NCBI GenBank assembly: GCA_963732415.1
Contig: CAVSZK010000009.1
Span: 219,996-283,995 of the forward strand
Length of the DNA: 64,000 nt
Source of the DNA: RPQJ01 sp963732415
GTDB taxonomy: Bacteria; Pseudomonadota; Gammaproteobacteria; Steroidobacterales; Steroidobacteraceae
Direction: 5' to 3'
The notes under the pieces are model-generated. The model was given only the letters and a program-made list of their open reading frames with translations. It was not told the DNA's origin and ran no database searches. This document shows, one piece after another, positions 37,901 to 45,937 of the stretch. Every line of letters starts with the position of its first letter. The stretch's first letter is position 1. The position numbers and the translations under genes are program-made.

Positions 37901-38030
37901 AATTCGGATCTTCCTGGCGCCCGAGTTTCTGGAATGCCAGCAGGCCAGCCAGCAGCGAAATGAACATGGCGAACTTGACCAGCGAGCGATTTTGCAACGC
38001 CCAGGCCGACAAATTGAAGCCGCTGGTCAT
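34956..38030 (-). CDS. RND efflux pump, inner-membrane permease
   Basis: The 1024-residue protein has the RND layout: a first helix (about 15-35), a large periplasmic loop, helices 2-7 (about 340-560), a second loop and helices 8-12 (about 855-1015). Helix 4 has the proton-relay Asp pair in ALGLLVDDAIIAVE. It belongs to the divergent AcrB-like group with short ends. The start overlaps the stop of the adaptor gene in ATGA, so the two form an operon. An outer-membrane factor is not encoded here. Export of organic toxins fits the neighbours. Confidence 0.95.
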   Translation of the reverse strand: MTSGFNLSAWALQNRSLVKFAMFISLLAGLLAFQKLGRQEDPNFEIPLMTALVGWPGATPDEIQNQILNRMEQAVQELPNLRYVTSFARQGYGGLTLAIDGRNSAAELRALWYQVRKKIGDIRNSLPADMQGPLFNDEYNDVYSALYALEAEGLTQAELEEFASGIKRTLQKVQGTNKVRILGKQKQVIYVEVSTRRLAALGVSPQVIVDAIADRSEVRPLGQAETHQDRVVVRMDGGLKTRSEVENIDIAVGGHLLRLADIADVRYGDAEPATFKIRHDGKPVVVIGVTPAPNANLLQLGQSLQSVVEEIKAELPAGVTLSQYVDQPTLVEASVWEFEKSFLEALVIVLVVTFFFLGWRTGVVVAASVPLVLSIVAVVMYIFDWNLDRISLGALIIALGLLVDDAIIAVEMMMVKLEEGLDKFSAASFAYTSTAFPMLTGTLVTVAGFMPVGFAKSVAGEYAGGIFWIVGIAMIASWLVAIVFTPYLGVLMLPNEMHPHHGNAYNSPLYRRLRMIIEACVRHRGKVLIGTAALFLLALAGMRLVQQQFFPVAARTELLVELRLKAGSSFVATEAAVRKLEKRLADDEDIAHFTAYIGEGSPRFYNSLAPELPNPGYAQFMIQTHSLAGREEVRARLLKLFGDEIEFPELRGRVLRLEFGPPVAFPVQFRITGPDLSKVREIANEVKAIVSRSPLVKDTQLDWNEQVRTLKLKIDHDKARRLGISNSAIASQLQLALQGTAAGQIRRGEETLDIILRGVADERNGLSHIDDIAVVSMNGQAVPLSAVARVEPAFEDPVIWRRDRTVVMSVNSDVADGVQAPSATKKILPDLQPLIDSLPPGYAIAAGGAIDDAERSNNALFAVVPVMVLVMLILLMLQLKNFSMVTMVFLTFPLGFIGVVPALLAFNAPFGFVALLGVIALGGMIMRNSVILVDQIERNILAGASPWTAIIEATVRRSRPVALTAAAAILAMIPLTRSAFWGPMAMAIMGGLLVATLLTLLFVPALYATWFKVDPVRKHRHGAP

Positions 38031-39262
38031 GGGTTAGTGACTTCGTAGCCGGTGCCTGTGCGTTCGATCGGCCGAACAGGCTGGGCATTGCTCAGCTTGT
38101 CCGTGCCCGCAATGACGACACGTTGTCCGGCCTCGAGCCCGTCAACCAGAACGCCATCATCGGTCGTGGATTTGACGGTGACGGCCTGCCGGCGCAGCGT
38201 GTTTCGACCGGCCTCGACGCACCAGACAGCGACGTCCTGTCCGTTGCTGACCAGTGCAGCCGCCGGCAATTGGACGCCTTGACGATTGCTCAATGGTTGC
38301 GCGAGTGCTACTTCGGCACTTTGGCCGATGCGTAACTCGCTTTGGATACTTTCTGCGTTGAGAATCGTGAACGTCGCACGGAACGTCCTGAGCGGCGCGC
38401 TCGTCGCGGGCGCGACTTCTCGCAGTTTGAGCGTCAGCGGGACCGGCGTTTTGCCAGTCAAGCGCCCGTCGAAGGTGACGCCGAGCGAGGCATCACTCAG
38501 GCTCATGTCCTCGGGGGTTTCAACCGAAACCTCCAGCGTGTCATCCCTGGCCACTGACACTACCGGCATGCCCTCGCTCAACACTTGCCCGACCTCGGCG
38601 TTGAGCGCGGTGACGATGCCGTCGAACGGCGCAACTAGGGTGGTGTAGGTCATGCGATTGCGTGCCAGTTCCAGCTGGCGAGTGGCTTGATCCAGCCTTG
38701 CCTGCGCGGCATCTGCACGTGCCTGCTGCGACCCCATTCCGGCCTGGCTGATCAGGCCGCGGTCGGCCAGCGTCTTGAAGCGTCTGGCATCGGCCAGGCT
38801 CTGTTCCCTTTCAGCACGCGCCGCGGCGACTTGATCTTGCGCCACCAGGACGCCTTGGGCGTAGTCGGCGGCGTTCAGCATCACCAGCGCCTGGCCCTGC
38901 CGAACCCGGCTGCCCACATCAACCATGCGCTTTTGTATCCGCCCGGCAACCTGAAACCCGAGATCAGCGGCGTATCGGGGAGTGACTATCCCGGACAGCG
39001 TCCGAAGGGCCGCTGTCTGGCCCGCACCGACGGTCATGACGATCACCGGTGTAATGGGCGGCACTTGGGCGGGCGGCTTGCTGCACCCCGCTGCGACGAT
39101 GACCAGGCCCGCCTGCAAAAGAAGAGGCCGCGTGCAGGCCTTCAACGCCCTGGCCAGTCTGCCTTGCCAAGCGCCGATCGTGGCGCCGCCTCCTTGCTTT
39201 GCGCTCGTCAGGCCGTACGGCTGGCCCGTTGCGGCCGGCATGATCGAACTCTGTGCCTTCAT
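38027..39262 (-). CDS. RND efflux pump, periplasmic adaptor lipoprotein
   Basis: The protein has a lipobox (LVIVAAGC), lipoyl halves (QVAGRIQKRMVDVGSRVRQG and APFDGIVTALNAEVGQVLSEG), a coiled-coil hairpin between them (QDQVAAARAEREQSLADARR) and the beta-barrel and end domains. The Cys is at about residue 60, which is long for a lipoprotein signal, so translation may begin later, for example at a TTG about 20 codons before the Cys that follows an AGGG. It bridges the permease encoded next to an outer-membrane channel. Confidence 0.93.
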   Translation of the reverse strand: MKAQSSIMPAATGQPYGLTSAKQGGGATIGAWQGRLARALKACTRPLLLQAGLVIVAAGCSKPPAQVPPITPVIVMTVGAGQTAALRTLSGIVTPRYAADLGFQVAGRIQKRMVDVGSRVRQGQALVMLNAADYAQGVLVAQDQVAAARAEREQSLADARRFKTLADRGLISQAGMGSQQARADAAQARLDQATRQLELARNRMTYTTLVAPFDGIVTALNAEVGQVLSEGMPVVSVARDDTLEVSVETPEDMSLSDASLGVTFDGRLTGKTPVPLTLKLREVAPATSAPLRTFRATFTILNAESIQSELRIGQSAEVALAQPLSNRQGVQLPAAALVSNGQDVAVWCVEAGRNTLRRQAVTVKSTTDDGVLVDGLEAGQRVVIAGTDKLSNAQPVRPIERTGTGYEVTNP

Positions 39263-39346
39263 AAATTTATGGGCGATCCGGACTTTGTGTGGATTGTTGA
39301 GGCCCGTCCTGACGCTGCGACAGCGACGCGCACTTCGACGGCTTCC

Positions 39347-40609
39347 TCAGGCACGAAGACGTTTGGTTTGGTATGTTCCCCAACCACTGTTCATCAGCGA
39401 CGCCAGAAACGCCCAAAGCCCGCATTCCCTGGGATTAGGGTTGCCGCCCTCGGCGATTCGCTTTAGCTGACGCGAATACCAAAGTATTTCCATGACGCCC
39501 ATGCGATCGACCGCCTTGATGCCGGTCGAGATGGGGCGAACACGCTGGGTACACTCTCGACCCTGCAGTAGCGCCATTGGCGCATCGGGGTCAATCGCCA
39601 GCAGGCGAGCCAGACCGACAACATCAAGCGCCCCGGTTTGTAGTGCCGCATTCATGCCGCCAAGGGTACGAAAGCCGCCGGTCAGCATCAGCGGCACCTG
39701 AACCGTGGCTCGCAGCCTTTCCGCGAACGCCATGAAGTACGCCTCACGCTCGACGGTGGACGACCGCCGCGGCCGTGTCATGGCACCGCTCATGGCAGGT
39801 GCTTCATACGTGCCGCCAGAGATTTCGATCAGGTCGATGCCCGCATCGGCCAGCGCGCGGATGGTCGCCATGGATTCCTCCTCGGTGAACCCGCCCTTCT
39901 GAAAGTCGGCTGAGTTGAGCTTGATGCCTACCGGAAAGTCGTTGCCGACTTGTCGGCGTATCTCGGCATACACGGCCATGACGAAGCGGCGTCGCATTTT
40001 CGGGCTGCCGCCCCATGCGTCGGTTCGCTGGTTGTGGTGCGGCGACAGGAACTGGCTGATCAAGTAGCCGTGGGCTCCGTGAATCTGCACGCCGCTGAAT
40101 CCGGCTTTTTTGCAGATGGCCGCGCTGCGCCCGAAACGTTGAATGATCTCGTCGATTTCCGCCGTCGTGGCCTCACGCGGCGTCTCAAAAAATCTCGCCA
40201 TGTCGGCGCGGAACGGAACGGCAGACGGTGAAACATTAGTGGTGTTCAGCCCCTTGGGAGATTGCTTGCCCGGATGATTCAGCTGAACCCAAATCGCCGC
40301 TCCCTGTTCAGTGGCAGCGTTTGCCCACTGCTGCAATATCACCAGATCTGATTCATCCTCAATCACCACATTGCCGGGCTCACCCAGCGCGCGTCGATCA
40401 ATCATTACGTTGCCGGTAATGAGCATTCCGATGCCTGACTTAGCCCAACGCCGGTAGAGTTCAACGAGCGCTTTGGTCGCATGGTTATCGTAAGTCCCGA
40501 GCACTTCGCTCATCGCGGCCTTGGCCAGGCGGTTGCGCAGTACGCTGCCATTGGGCAAACGTAATGGCTGGTTAAGTAGATTTCTTTCGGGTGAGATAGG
40601 CATTGTCAT
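39347..40609 (-). CDS. Old yellow enzyme-family NADH:flavin oxidoreductase
   Basis: The 420-residue TIM barrel has the OYE/xenobiotic reductase marks: FMN-site LRNRLAKAAMSE, WVQLNHPGKQ, the substrate-binding HGAHGYLISQFLSP (His and His pair), NQRTDAWGGS and LTGGFRTLGG near the phosphate site. No C-terminal FAD or iron-sulfur domain is present, so it is a stand-alone ene-reductase using NAD(P)H. The length is slightly above the usual 360-400, with a C-terminal tail rich in Trp and Arg. It lies in the detoxification block between R5 and R6. Confidence 0.93.
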   Translation of the reverse strand: MTMPISPERNLLNQPLRLPNGSVLRNRLAKAAMSEVLGTYDNHATKALVELYRRWAKSGIGMLITGNVMIDRRALGEPGNVVIEDESDLVILQQWANAATEQGAAIWVQLNHPGKQSPKGLNTTNVSPSAVPFRADMARFFETPREATTAEIDEIIQRFGRSAAICKKAGFSGVQIHGAHGYLISQFLSPHHNQRTDAWGGSPKMRRRFVMAVYAEIRRQVGNDFPVGIKLNSADFQKGGFTEEESMATIRALADAGIDLIEISGGTYEAPAMSGAMTRPRRSSTVEREAYFMAFAERLRATVQVPLMLTGGFRTLGGMNAALQTGALDVVGLARLLAIDPDAPMALLQGRECTQRVRPISTGIKAVDRMGVMEILWYSRQLKRIAEGGNPNPRECGLWAFLASLMNSGWGTYQTKRLRA

Positions 40610-40690
40610 GGTGACTTCTAAATCGGTTGATTTGGCGGTGCCGGCAATTCGCTCGGCGTAATAATCGACAGGTGTCGTTGAAGCGCAGCG

Positions 40691-41509
40691 TTACGCGATG
40701 CGCAAATGCTTGCGGATTCCCGCATCCAGAAGGCTGTCCGGCAAAAGCGTACGCATCAGGCGCAAGCGAGCCGCCGCGGTCCCTGATGTGTAGCGGGTTT
40801 TCGGGCTCGCCGCTGTTGCGACCTTCAGCACTGTGTCAGCGACAGCGTCGGGGTCCTCGGCAACATCCAGCAATTCCTTGAGGCGCTTATCCATGGCGAT
40901 CCGAACATCGCGGTACTCGTCCAACTTGGCGTCCGCGTCGCGAGAGTTGGCATCAATAGCGGTCTTCATGAACGCAGGCTCAATCACCGAGACCCGGATA
41001 CCCATGTTCCGAAGTTCATGGTCGAGGGATTCGGAGTAGCCCTCGATCGCATGTTTCGTTGCTGCATAGAGCGCCATGTAGGGCATGGCCATGAAGCCCA
41101 GGACTGACCCGATATTGATGATGCGACCGCGCCCTTGGTGGCGCATGTGAGGGACGACGGCCAGGGTCATCCTCACAATCCCAAAAACATTCGTATCGAA
41201 GATGTCCTGAGCCTGTTGAATGGAGCTTTCCTCCGCACCAGCGACCGAGACGTTGAAGCCGGCGTTATTCACCAGCAGATCGAGGCGCCCTTCGCGCTGG
41301 ATGACTGCAGCGACTGCTGACTTGACGGATGCGTCACTGGTGACGTCCAGAGGCAGCATCTCAAATGAAGATCGCGATGCTGATGTGCCCCGCCGACTGG
41401 TCCCAAAGACTTGGTAGCCCGCCTCGGCCAGTCGCACCGCCGTGGCTTCGCCGATGCCTGAAGAGGCCCCGGTCACCAAGGCAACCGCCTTGCCTTCTTT
41501 CTTCAGCAT
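40691..41509 (-). CDS. Short-chain dehydrogenase/reductase
   Basis: The 272-residue classical SDR has TGASSGIG (13-20), NNAG (81-84), Ser135 and YAATK (148-152), a complete catalytic set for NAD(P)H-linked reduction or oxidation. It is divergent from an HxlR regulator 82 bp away, with an inverted repeat between them, so it is probably the main target of that regulator. The substrate is unknown; reduction of aldehydes or ketones fits the setting. Confidence 0.92.
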   Translation of the reverse strand: MLKKEGKAVALVTGASSGIGEATAVRLAEAGYQVFGTSRRGTSASRSSFEMLPLDVTSDASVKSAVAAVIQREGRLDLLVNNAGFNVSVAGAEESSIQQAQDIFDTNVFGIVRMTLAVVPHMRHQGRGRIINIGSVLGFMAMPYMALYAATKHAIEGYSESLDHELRNMGIRVSVIEPAFMKTAIDANSRDADAKLDEYRDVRIAMDKRLKELLDVAEDPDAVADTVLKVATAASPKTRYTSGTAAARLRLMRTLLPDSLLDAGIRKHLRIA

Positions 41510-41531
41510 TCAAATCTCCGTTTGGAGGTGT

Positions 41532-41559
41532 TAGTATCGAATCGAAACGAACGATACTA
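41532..41559. promoter_or_regulatory. Operator between divergent SDR and HxlR genes
   Basis: TAGTATCG (41532-41539) is inverted as CGATACTA (41552-41559) with a 12-nt spacer. A second shorter repeat, ACTAT-CTAA-ATAGT, lies at 41578-41591 at the start codon of the regulator. Both are good candidates for HxlR binding. Confidence 0.65.
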
Positions 41560-41591
41560 TCAAATCGAAAGTAAGTCACTATCTAAATAGT

Positions 41592-42035
41592 ATGGACAGC
41601 GAAAAAACTTATGGTGAGACGTGCCCGATTGCGCGCAGCTTGGCTTTTGCGGGCGACGCGTGGAGTTTGTTGATCCTGCGCGACGCCCATGCGGGCCTGA
41701 CGCGCTTTGACCAGTTCCGGAAGAGTCTGGGGATCGCACCGACGATCCTGACCCGGCGGCTGGCTGCTTTAACGCAGGAGGGATTGCTAACGAAGCGACG
41801 CTACTCGGAGCACCCGCCACGCGACGAGTATCTGTTGACTCCGGCCGGGCAGGATTTTCTGCCGGTGCTTTTCATCATTGGCGCATGGGGACGCCAACAC
41901 CGAGGTGGCGGGAAATTGGTCCGCTTTCTGGATGCTGAAACTGGTACAGAAATCAAGGCGGTGGCGGTGGATGAAGTCACCGGAGCAAGGATTGGAACTC
42001 GCCCCATACGTATCGTTCTGCCGGATGAAAGCTGA
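41592..42035 (+). CDS. HxlR-family transcriptional regulator (second)
   Basis: The 147-residue winged-helix protein shows the HxlR pattern: TYGETCPIARSLAFAGDAWS with Cys11, LTRFDQFRKSLG and the wing KRRYSEHPPRDEYLLTPAG. It is only moderately similar to the regulator at 31.5 kb, so it is not a recent duplicate. It is transcribed away from an SDR gene and probably controls that gene and itself. It closes the 10.7-kb block whose other end is the first HxlR gene. Confidence 0.93.
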   Translation: MDSEKTYGETCPIARSLAFAGDAWSLLILRDAHAGLTRFDQFRKSLGIAPTILTRRLAALTQEGLLTKRRYSEHPPRDEYLLTPAGQDFLPVLFIIGAWGRQHRGGGKLVRFLDAETGTEIKAVAVDEVTGARIGTRPIRIVLPDES

Positions 42036-42136
42036 CGGGGCTCACTGAACGATTTTCTCAAGGACCTGCCATCCCACGCTTTGGCCCTGCCGGGGCACGC
42101 CACAGACGCCGCCCCTCAGGCTGCCAGATTCCTAGA

Positions 42137-42340
42137 CTTCCAGATCGCCAGTTCCCCGGCCCCACGCCGCCAGAATCGAATCACCGACCCGATTTCCGAC
42201 AGTACGATGGTTGGCCCATTTCGGGCCAAAACGACGCCCGATAGTCCGGCGGTGATGCCGAAAACCGCATGAAATTCTAAAAGTTGGAAGTGGTGGCCAG
42301 GGACGGAATCGAACCATCGACACGCGGATTTTCAGTCCCG
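42137..42340 (-). repeat. tRNA-Phe-derived repeat, copy R6 (uninterrupted tRNA part)
   Basis: The + strand blocks are ttccagatcgccagttcc, caccgacccgatttccga, tttcgggccaaaacgacgcc, cccgatagtccggcggtgat, aaagttggaagtggtggcca and then the tRNA part. This is the cleanest copy because the T-arm is not split by the hairpin insert found in R5 and R8. Confidence 0.85.
42291..42337 (-). other. 3' half of a tRNA-Phe(GAA) gene (attachment-site-like fragment)
   Basis: Read on the minus strand, bases 42337 to 42291 run from the anticodon loop CTGAAAA (anticodon GAA) and the 3' anticodon stem TCCGC, through the T-arm GATGG-TTCGATT-CCGTC, the acceptor strand CCTGGCC, and an encoded discriminator A and CCA. 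Homology stops within the anticodon stem, so the D-arm and 5' acceptor strand are missing. Integrases that use tRNA genes usually duplicate exactly this part. Confidence 0.8.
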
Positions 42341-42561
42341 GGCCGATGGATGGAACTTTAACTGCATCAACAGGTTAGCCGGGGCGCCCGTTGCATCGAA
42401 TGCCCCAGGATGCAGCACTGTGCGGAACTGATTCCCGCAAAACTCCCGCACGAATATCTTGTTGAGCGCAGGTTCAAATCGGGGGCGCGCTCGAGGCCAT
42501 ACCGGCCAGCCTGATCTCAAGCAACGTTAGGGTGGCCTGGATACCTACCCTGCTGGCATGA

Positions 42562-42801
42562 AGCGACTGGACCAGGCCTGCTTGCGATCCACACCGGTCC
42601 ACATCTTTAGGCGAACAAATAGAAGAAGCGCGCCGGCGCCCGCACCTGTCCGACGATCAATACGTCGTGCAGCAGTCGCGGTTCCTTAACGGACTGCTGG
42701 AAAGAGAGTCGGTTTTCTCGACCGACTTGTTTCGCACGCGCTATGAAGACGTCGCGCGATCCAATATCGGCAGGTATCTCGACCTGATCGGGCAGCTGTA
42801 G
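42562..42801 (+). pseudogene. Unassigned coding fragment (3' end only)
   Basis: A frame without a start codon reads EEARRRPHLSDDQYVVQQSR, then FLNGLLERESVFSTDLFRTR and YEDVARSNIGRYLDLIGQL, ending at TAG 42799-42801. The composition and helical pattern look like real protein. I do not recognise the family. It lies just after repeat R6, as though the 5' part had been removed at the repeat. Confidence 0.4.
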
Positions 42802-43076
42802 ACGATTCACTCGCCCAGGCACCGGGCGCGCTGCCGCTGCGGCTCATCGCGAAGTCCGCGACCATCACCTTGACCGGGTCACCCGGCTTCCAGTTCAGTT
42901 GATTGTCTGGCCCGGGATTTGCACCGAGATGTGCGGCATCTCTGCGGCGCCTTGAAGCGCCTTGAAGTTGGGCCGCGTCGTGGTAGCCTGCTCCCGCACC
43001 GTGACCCAGCGACCTTTTCTCGGTCCTGGTACGGTCGTGGCGGCTCAGACAGGGATTGTGCAGGGGCGTTGCAGTC

Positions 43077-45590
43077 GTGATCGATCGAAGGTTCGGCCTG
43101 CTTCCAGCGGTACTTGGCCTGTGTCTCATTACCGCCTGCAGCGGTGGCGGTGGTGGTGGCGGTGGCGGTGGCGGTGGAACTGCCCCCCCGGGGCCTCCGC
43201 CGACGACCACCGGGACCAGCTACGTCAAGCTGTCGAGCGACCCTGGCGACCATGTCGGCGGCGGCCGCGCCTATGCCTACACCAATGCGACGGCTGCCAT
43301 CACCGTTTCCGCTCAGGATGGGTACTTGTCATTGGCAGTCGCGGGCTTTGAATCGTGGCACGGTGACTTCCAGCTGCCGAGCAGCTACACGACGATCCAG
43401 AAGGGCACGTACAACGGCCTGCGACGTTACCCGTTTCACGATCCGGCCATTGGCGGGCTGAGCTGGTATGGCGAGGGGCGCGGCTGCAACAGCCTGGCCG
43501 GCTCGTTCACGATCGACAAGGTCACCTACGAGGGCAGCGCTCTCTCGGAAATCCAACTGACCTTCGACCAGTACTGCGAGGGTGGTTCGCCCGCGCTGCA
43601 TGGCGAGATCTACTGGAACGCCAAGGACACGACGAAACCGCCGGGTCCGGTCGTGCCGGTACCAACGGGCCTGTGGCAGCCGGCCGCCGGCATGACGCCG
43701 GCAACTGGCAATTACGTCTACCTGGAAAGCACGCCGGGCGACTACATCGGGCGGGGCGGCAACTACCTGTATACGCAGTCCAGCGCGGTGATCGCGGTCA
43801 ACGCCGACGGCGGCCACGTGTCGGCGACGGTCGACGGCGACCAGAAGTGGTTCGGCGACTTTCGCGCCATGAACACGCTCAGTCGACTCCAGGTCGGCTA
43901 CTACGGGGATGCTCAACGCTACCCGTTCAACAATCCCGTCGTAGGCGGCCTCAACTGGTCGGGCGAAGGCCGCGGCTGCAATACGCTCGCCGGCTGGTTC
44001 GTCGTGGATGCCGTGACCTACTCCGGCGTGACCATGACCTCGATCGACCTGCGCTTCGAGCAGCGTTGCGAGGGTATGGGTGCGCCGCTGCGCGGCAAGA
44101 TCCACTGGGTCGCCAACGACAGCACCTCGCCACCGGGTCCGGTTGCACCGCCGCCAGGGCTGTGGCAACCGGCCGGCGGCGTCACGCCGGCGACGGGCAA
44201 CTACGTGTACATCGAGAGCGAGCCAGGCGACTACATCGGCGCCGGCAGCAACCACGTGTATACCCAGGCCGACTCAGTCATCACGGCGAGTTCGGCTGGC
44301 GGCCTCTTCTCGTTGTCGGTCAGCGGCGATCAGTCCTGGAGCGGCAGTTTCCGCACCATGAACTCCTTGAGCAGGCTGGAGGCCGGCTACTACGGTGACC
44401 TGCAACGCTACCCGTTCAACAATCCCGTCGTAGGCGGCCTCAACTGGTCGGGCGAAGGCCGCGGCTGCAACAGACTTGCCGGCTGGTTCGTCGTCGATGC
44501 CGTGACCTACTCCGGCGTGACCATGACCTCGATCGACCTGCGCTTCGAACAGCACTGCGAGGGAAGCGCCCCGGCATTGCACGGCAAGATCCACTGGGAC
44601 GCGAGCGACACAACCGCGCCACCGGGTCCGGTCGTCCCGGCCCCATTGGGCCTGTGGCAACCGGCCGCGGGCATCACGCCGGCGACGGGAAACTATGTCT
44701 ATCTCGAGAGCCAGCCGGGCGACTTCATCGGCGGGGGCGGCATTTACCTCTACACGCAGGCCAATGCCGCATTCACGTTCAATGCGACAGGAAATCTGCT
44801 GACGGTCGGGATCGAAGGCGACAAGGACTGGTCCGGTGATTTCCAGGCCATGAACACGCTCGGCCGACTCGAGGTCGGCTACTACGGTGGCGCGCAGCGA
44901 TACCCGTTCAACAATCCCGCGAAGGGCGGAATCAGCTGGGGCGGCGACGGCCGTGGTTGCAACACGCTCACCGGCTGGTTCGTCGTGGACGCCGTGGCCT
45001 ACTCCGGCGCGACCTTGACCTCGATCGACCTGCGCTTCGAGCAGCACTGCGAGGGGGGCGGCCCGGCACTGCGCGGAAAGATCCACTGGGAGCCGAACGA
45101 CACGACGGCGCCACCGGGTCCGGTCGTGCCACCGCCAACCGGCTTGTGGCAACCGGCGCCGGGCATTACGCCGACGACCGGCAATTACGTCTACCTTGAG
45201 AGCCAGTATGGCGACTACATCGGCCTGGGCAGCAGCTATCTCTATACCCCTGCCAACGCGACCGTCGCGGTAGACGCCGCAGGCGGGCACCTGACGGTGA
45301 ACGTCAATGGCGCGCAGAACTGGGGCGGCGATTTCCAGGCGATGAGTTCCCTCGTCCGCCTCGAGGCCGGCTACTACGGAAGCCTTCAACGCTACCCCTT
45401 CCATAACCCTGTGAAGGGCGGAATCAGCTGGGGCGGCGAAGGTCGCGGTTGCAACACCCTGACCGGCTGGTTCGTCGTGGATGCCGTGACCTACTCCGGC
45501 GTGACCATGACCTCGATCGACCTGCGCTTCGAACAGCACTGCGAGGGGCTCGGCCCGGCGCTGCACGGCCAGCTACGCTGGTCGCAGTAG
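43077..45590 (+). CDS. Lipoprotein with five tandem copies of an unrecognised domain of about 164 residues
   Basis: From GTG 43077 (AGGGG upstream) the 837-residue protein has a lipobox (LITAC, Cys21), a Gly run (12 in a row) and then five repeats. The last four begin with GLWQPA at nt 43668, 44157, 44649 and 45141 (163-164 residues apart); the first, from about 43212, is more divergent. Each repeat has ATGNYVYLES, a GD-I-G loop, LYTQ, W-GDF, the block QRYPFNNPVVGGLNWSGEGR, a Cys in GRGCN, and a second Cys in FEQHCEG, so one disulfide per domain is likely. The fold is probably all-beta. Function is unknown; binding of a surface ligand is one guess. Confidence 0.85.
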   Translation: MIDRRFGLLPAVLGLCLITACSGGGGGGGGGGGGTAPPGPPPTTTGTSYVKLSSDPGDHVGGGRAYAYTNATAAITVSAQDGYLSLAVAGFESWHGDFQLPSSYTTIQKGTYNGLRRYPFHDPAIGGLSWYGEGRGCNSLAGSFTIDKVTYEGSALSEIQLTFDQYCEGGSPALHGEIYWNAKDTTKPPGPVVPVPTGLWQPAAGMTPATGNYVYLESTPGDYIGRGGNYLYTQSSAVIAVNADGGHVSATVDGDQKWFGDFRAMNTLSRLQVGYYGDAQRYPFNNPVVGGLNWSGEGRGCNTLAGWFVVDAVTYSGVTMTSIDLRFEQRCEGMGAPLRGKIHWVANDSTSPPGPVAPPPGLWQPAGGVTPATGNYVYIESEPGDYIGAGSNHVYTQADSVITASSAGGLFSLSVSGDQSWSGSFRTMNSLSRLEAGYYGDLQRYPFNNPVVGGLNWSGEGRGCNRLAGWFVVDAVTYSGVTMTSIDLRFEQHCEGSAPALHGKIHWDASDTTAPPGPVVPAPLGLWQPAAGITPATGNYVYLESQPGDFIGGGGIYLYTQANAAFTFNATGNLLTVGIEGDKDWSGDFQAMNTLGRLEVGYYGGAQRYPFNNPAKGGISWGGDGRGCNTLTGWFVVDAVAYSGATLTSIDLRFEQHCEGGGPALRGKIHWEPNDTTAPPGPVVPPPTGLWQPAPGITPTTGNYVYLESQYGDYIGLGSSYLYTPANATVAVDAAGGHLTVNVNGAQNWGGDFQAMSSLVRLEAGYYGSLQRYPFHNPVKGGISWGGEGRGCNTLTGWFVVDAVTYSGVTMTSIDLRFEQHCEGLGPALHGQLRWSQ

Positions 45591-45622
45591 ACGGCGGCGG
45601 CCGCAGTCCGCCGCGACTATGG

Positions 45623-45871
45623 CTACGGCTCCCGGTCGGACTGCTGATCGAGGAAGGCGATGCCCTGTTCGGGCGCTGTCTTCCAGAACCAGGACGCGAC
45701 CTGGTTCGACCGGGTCCGGATGCGGGCAACCTGCACGAACTTGATGATCATGAAGTACCGGGAGACGATCGACATGAACGCCAGCAGGCCGTAGACGAAC
45801 ATGCCGATGGCGTCCGTCTCGCGCAGGAGGTTGGCGAAACTCACCGTCGTCAGGGCTTCGGTGGTCTGCAT
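45623..45871 (-). pseudogene. Truncated ExbB/MotA/TolQ-type proton channel
   Basis: The 82-residue product matches the first helix region of ExbB-like proteins (FANLLRETDAIGMFVYGLLA, then FMSIVSRYFMIIKFVQV) and stops soon after the first cytoplasmic segment. Full proteins have about 220-290 residues and three helices. No continuation is seen downstream, where the five-repeat lipoprotein gene ends. The remaining piece could be expressed but could not form the channel. Confidence 0.6.
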
Positions 45872-45937
45872 GCGCAGCCCCCTTCAATTGATCAGTTTGG
45901 ATTCGATCGGTACGACGGCCCGCGAGCGCCCGGACAC

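Noticed and set aside
42241..42340. Intact tRNA-Phe gene
   Set aside because: Only the anticodon loop to CCA is present; no D-arm or 5' acceptor strand can be found in the adjoining bases.
42686..43210. Minus-strand ORF with a Pro run opposite the lipoprotein start
   Set aside because: It is the mirror of the Gly run after the lipobox and has no other support.
44274..45566. Minus-strand ORF of 430 codons opposite the five-repeat lipoprotein
   Set aside because: It repeats with the same period as the real gene and has no features of its own.
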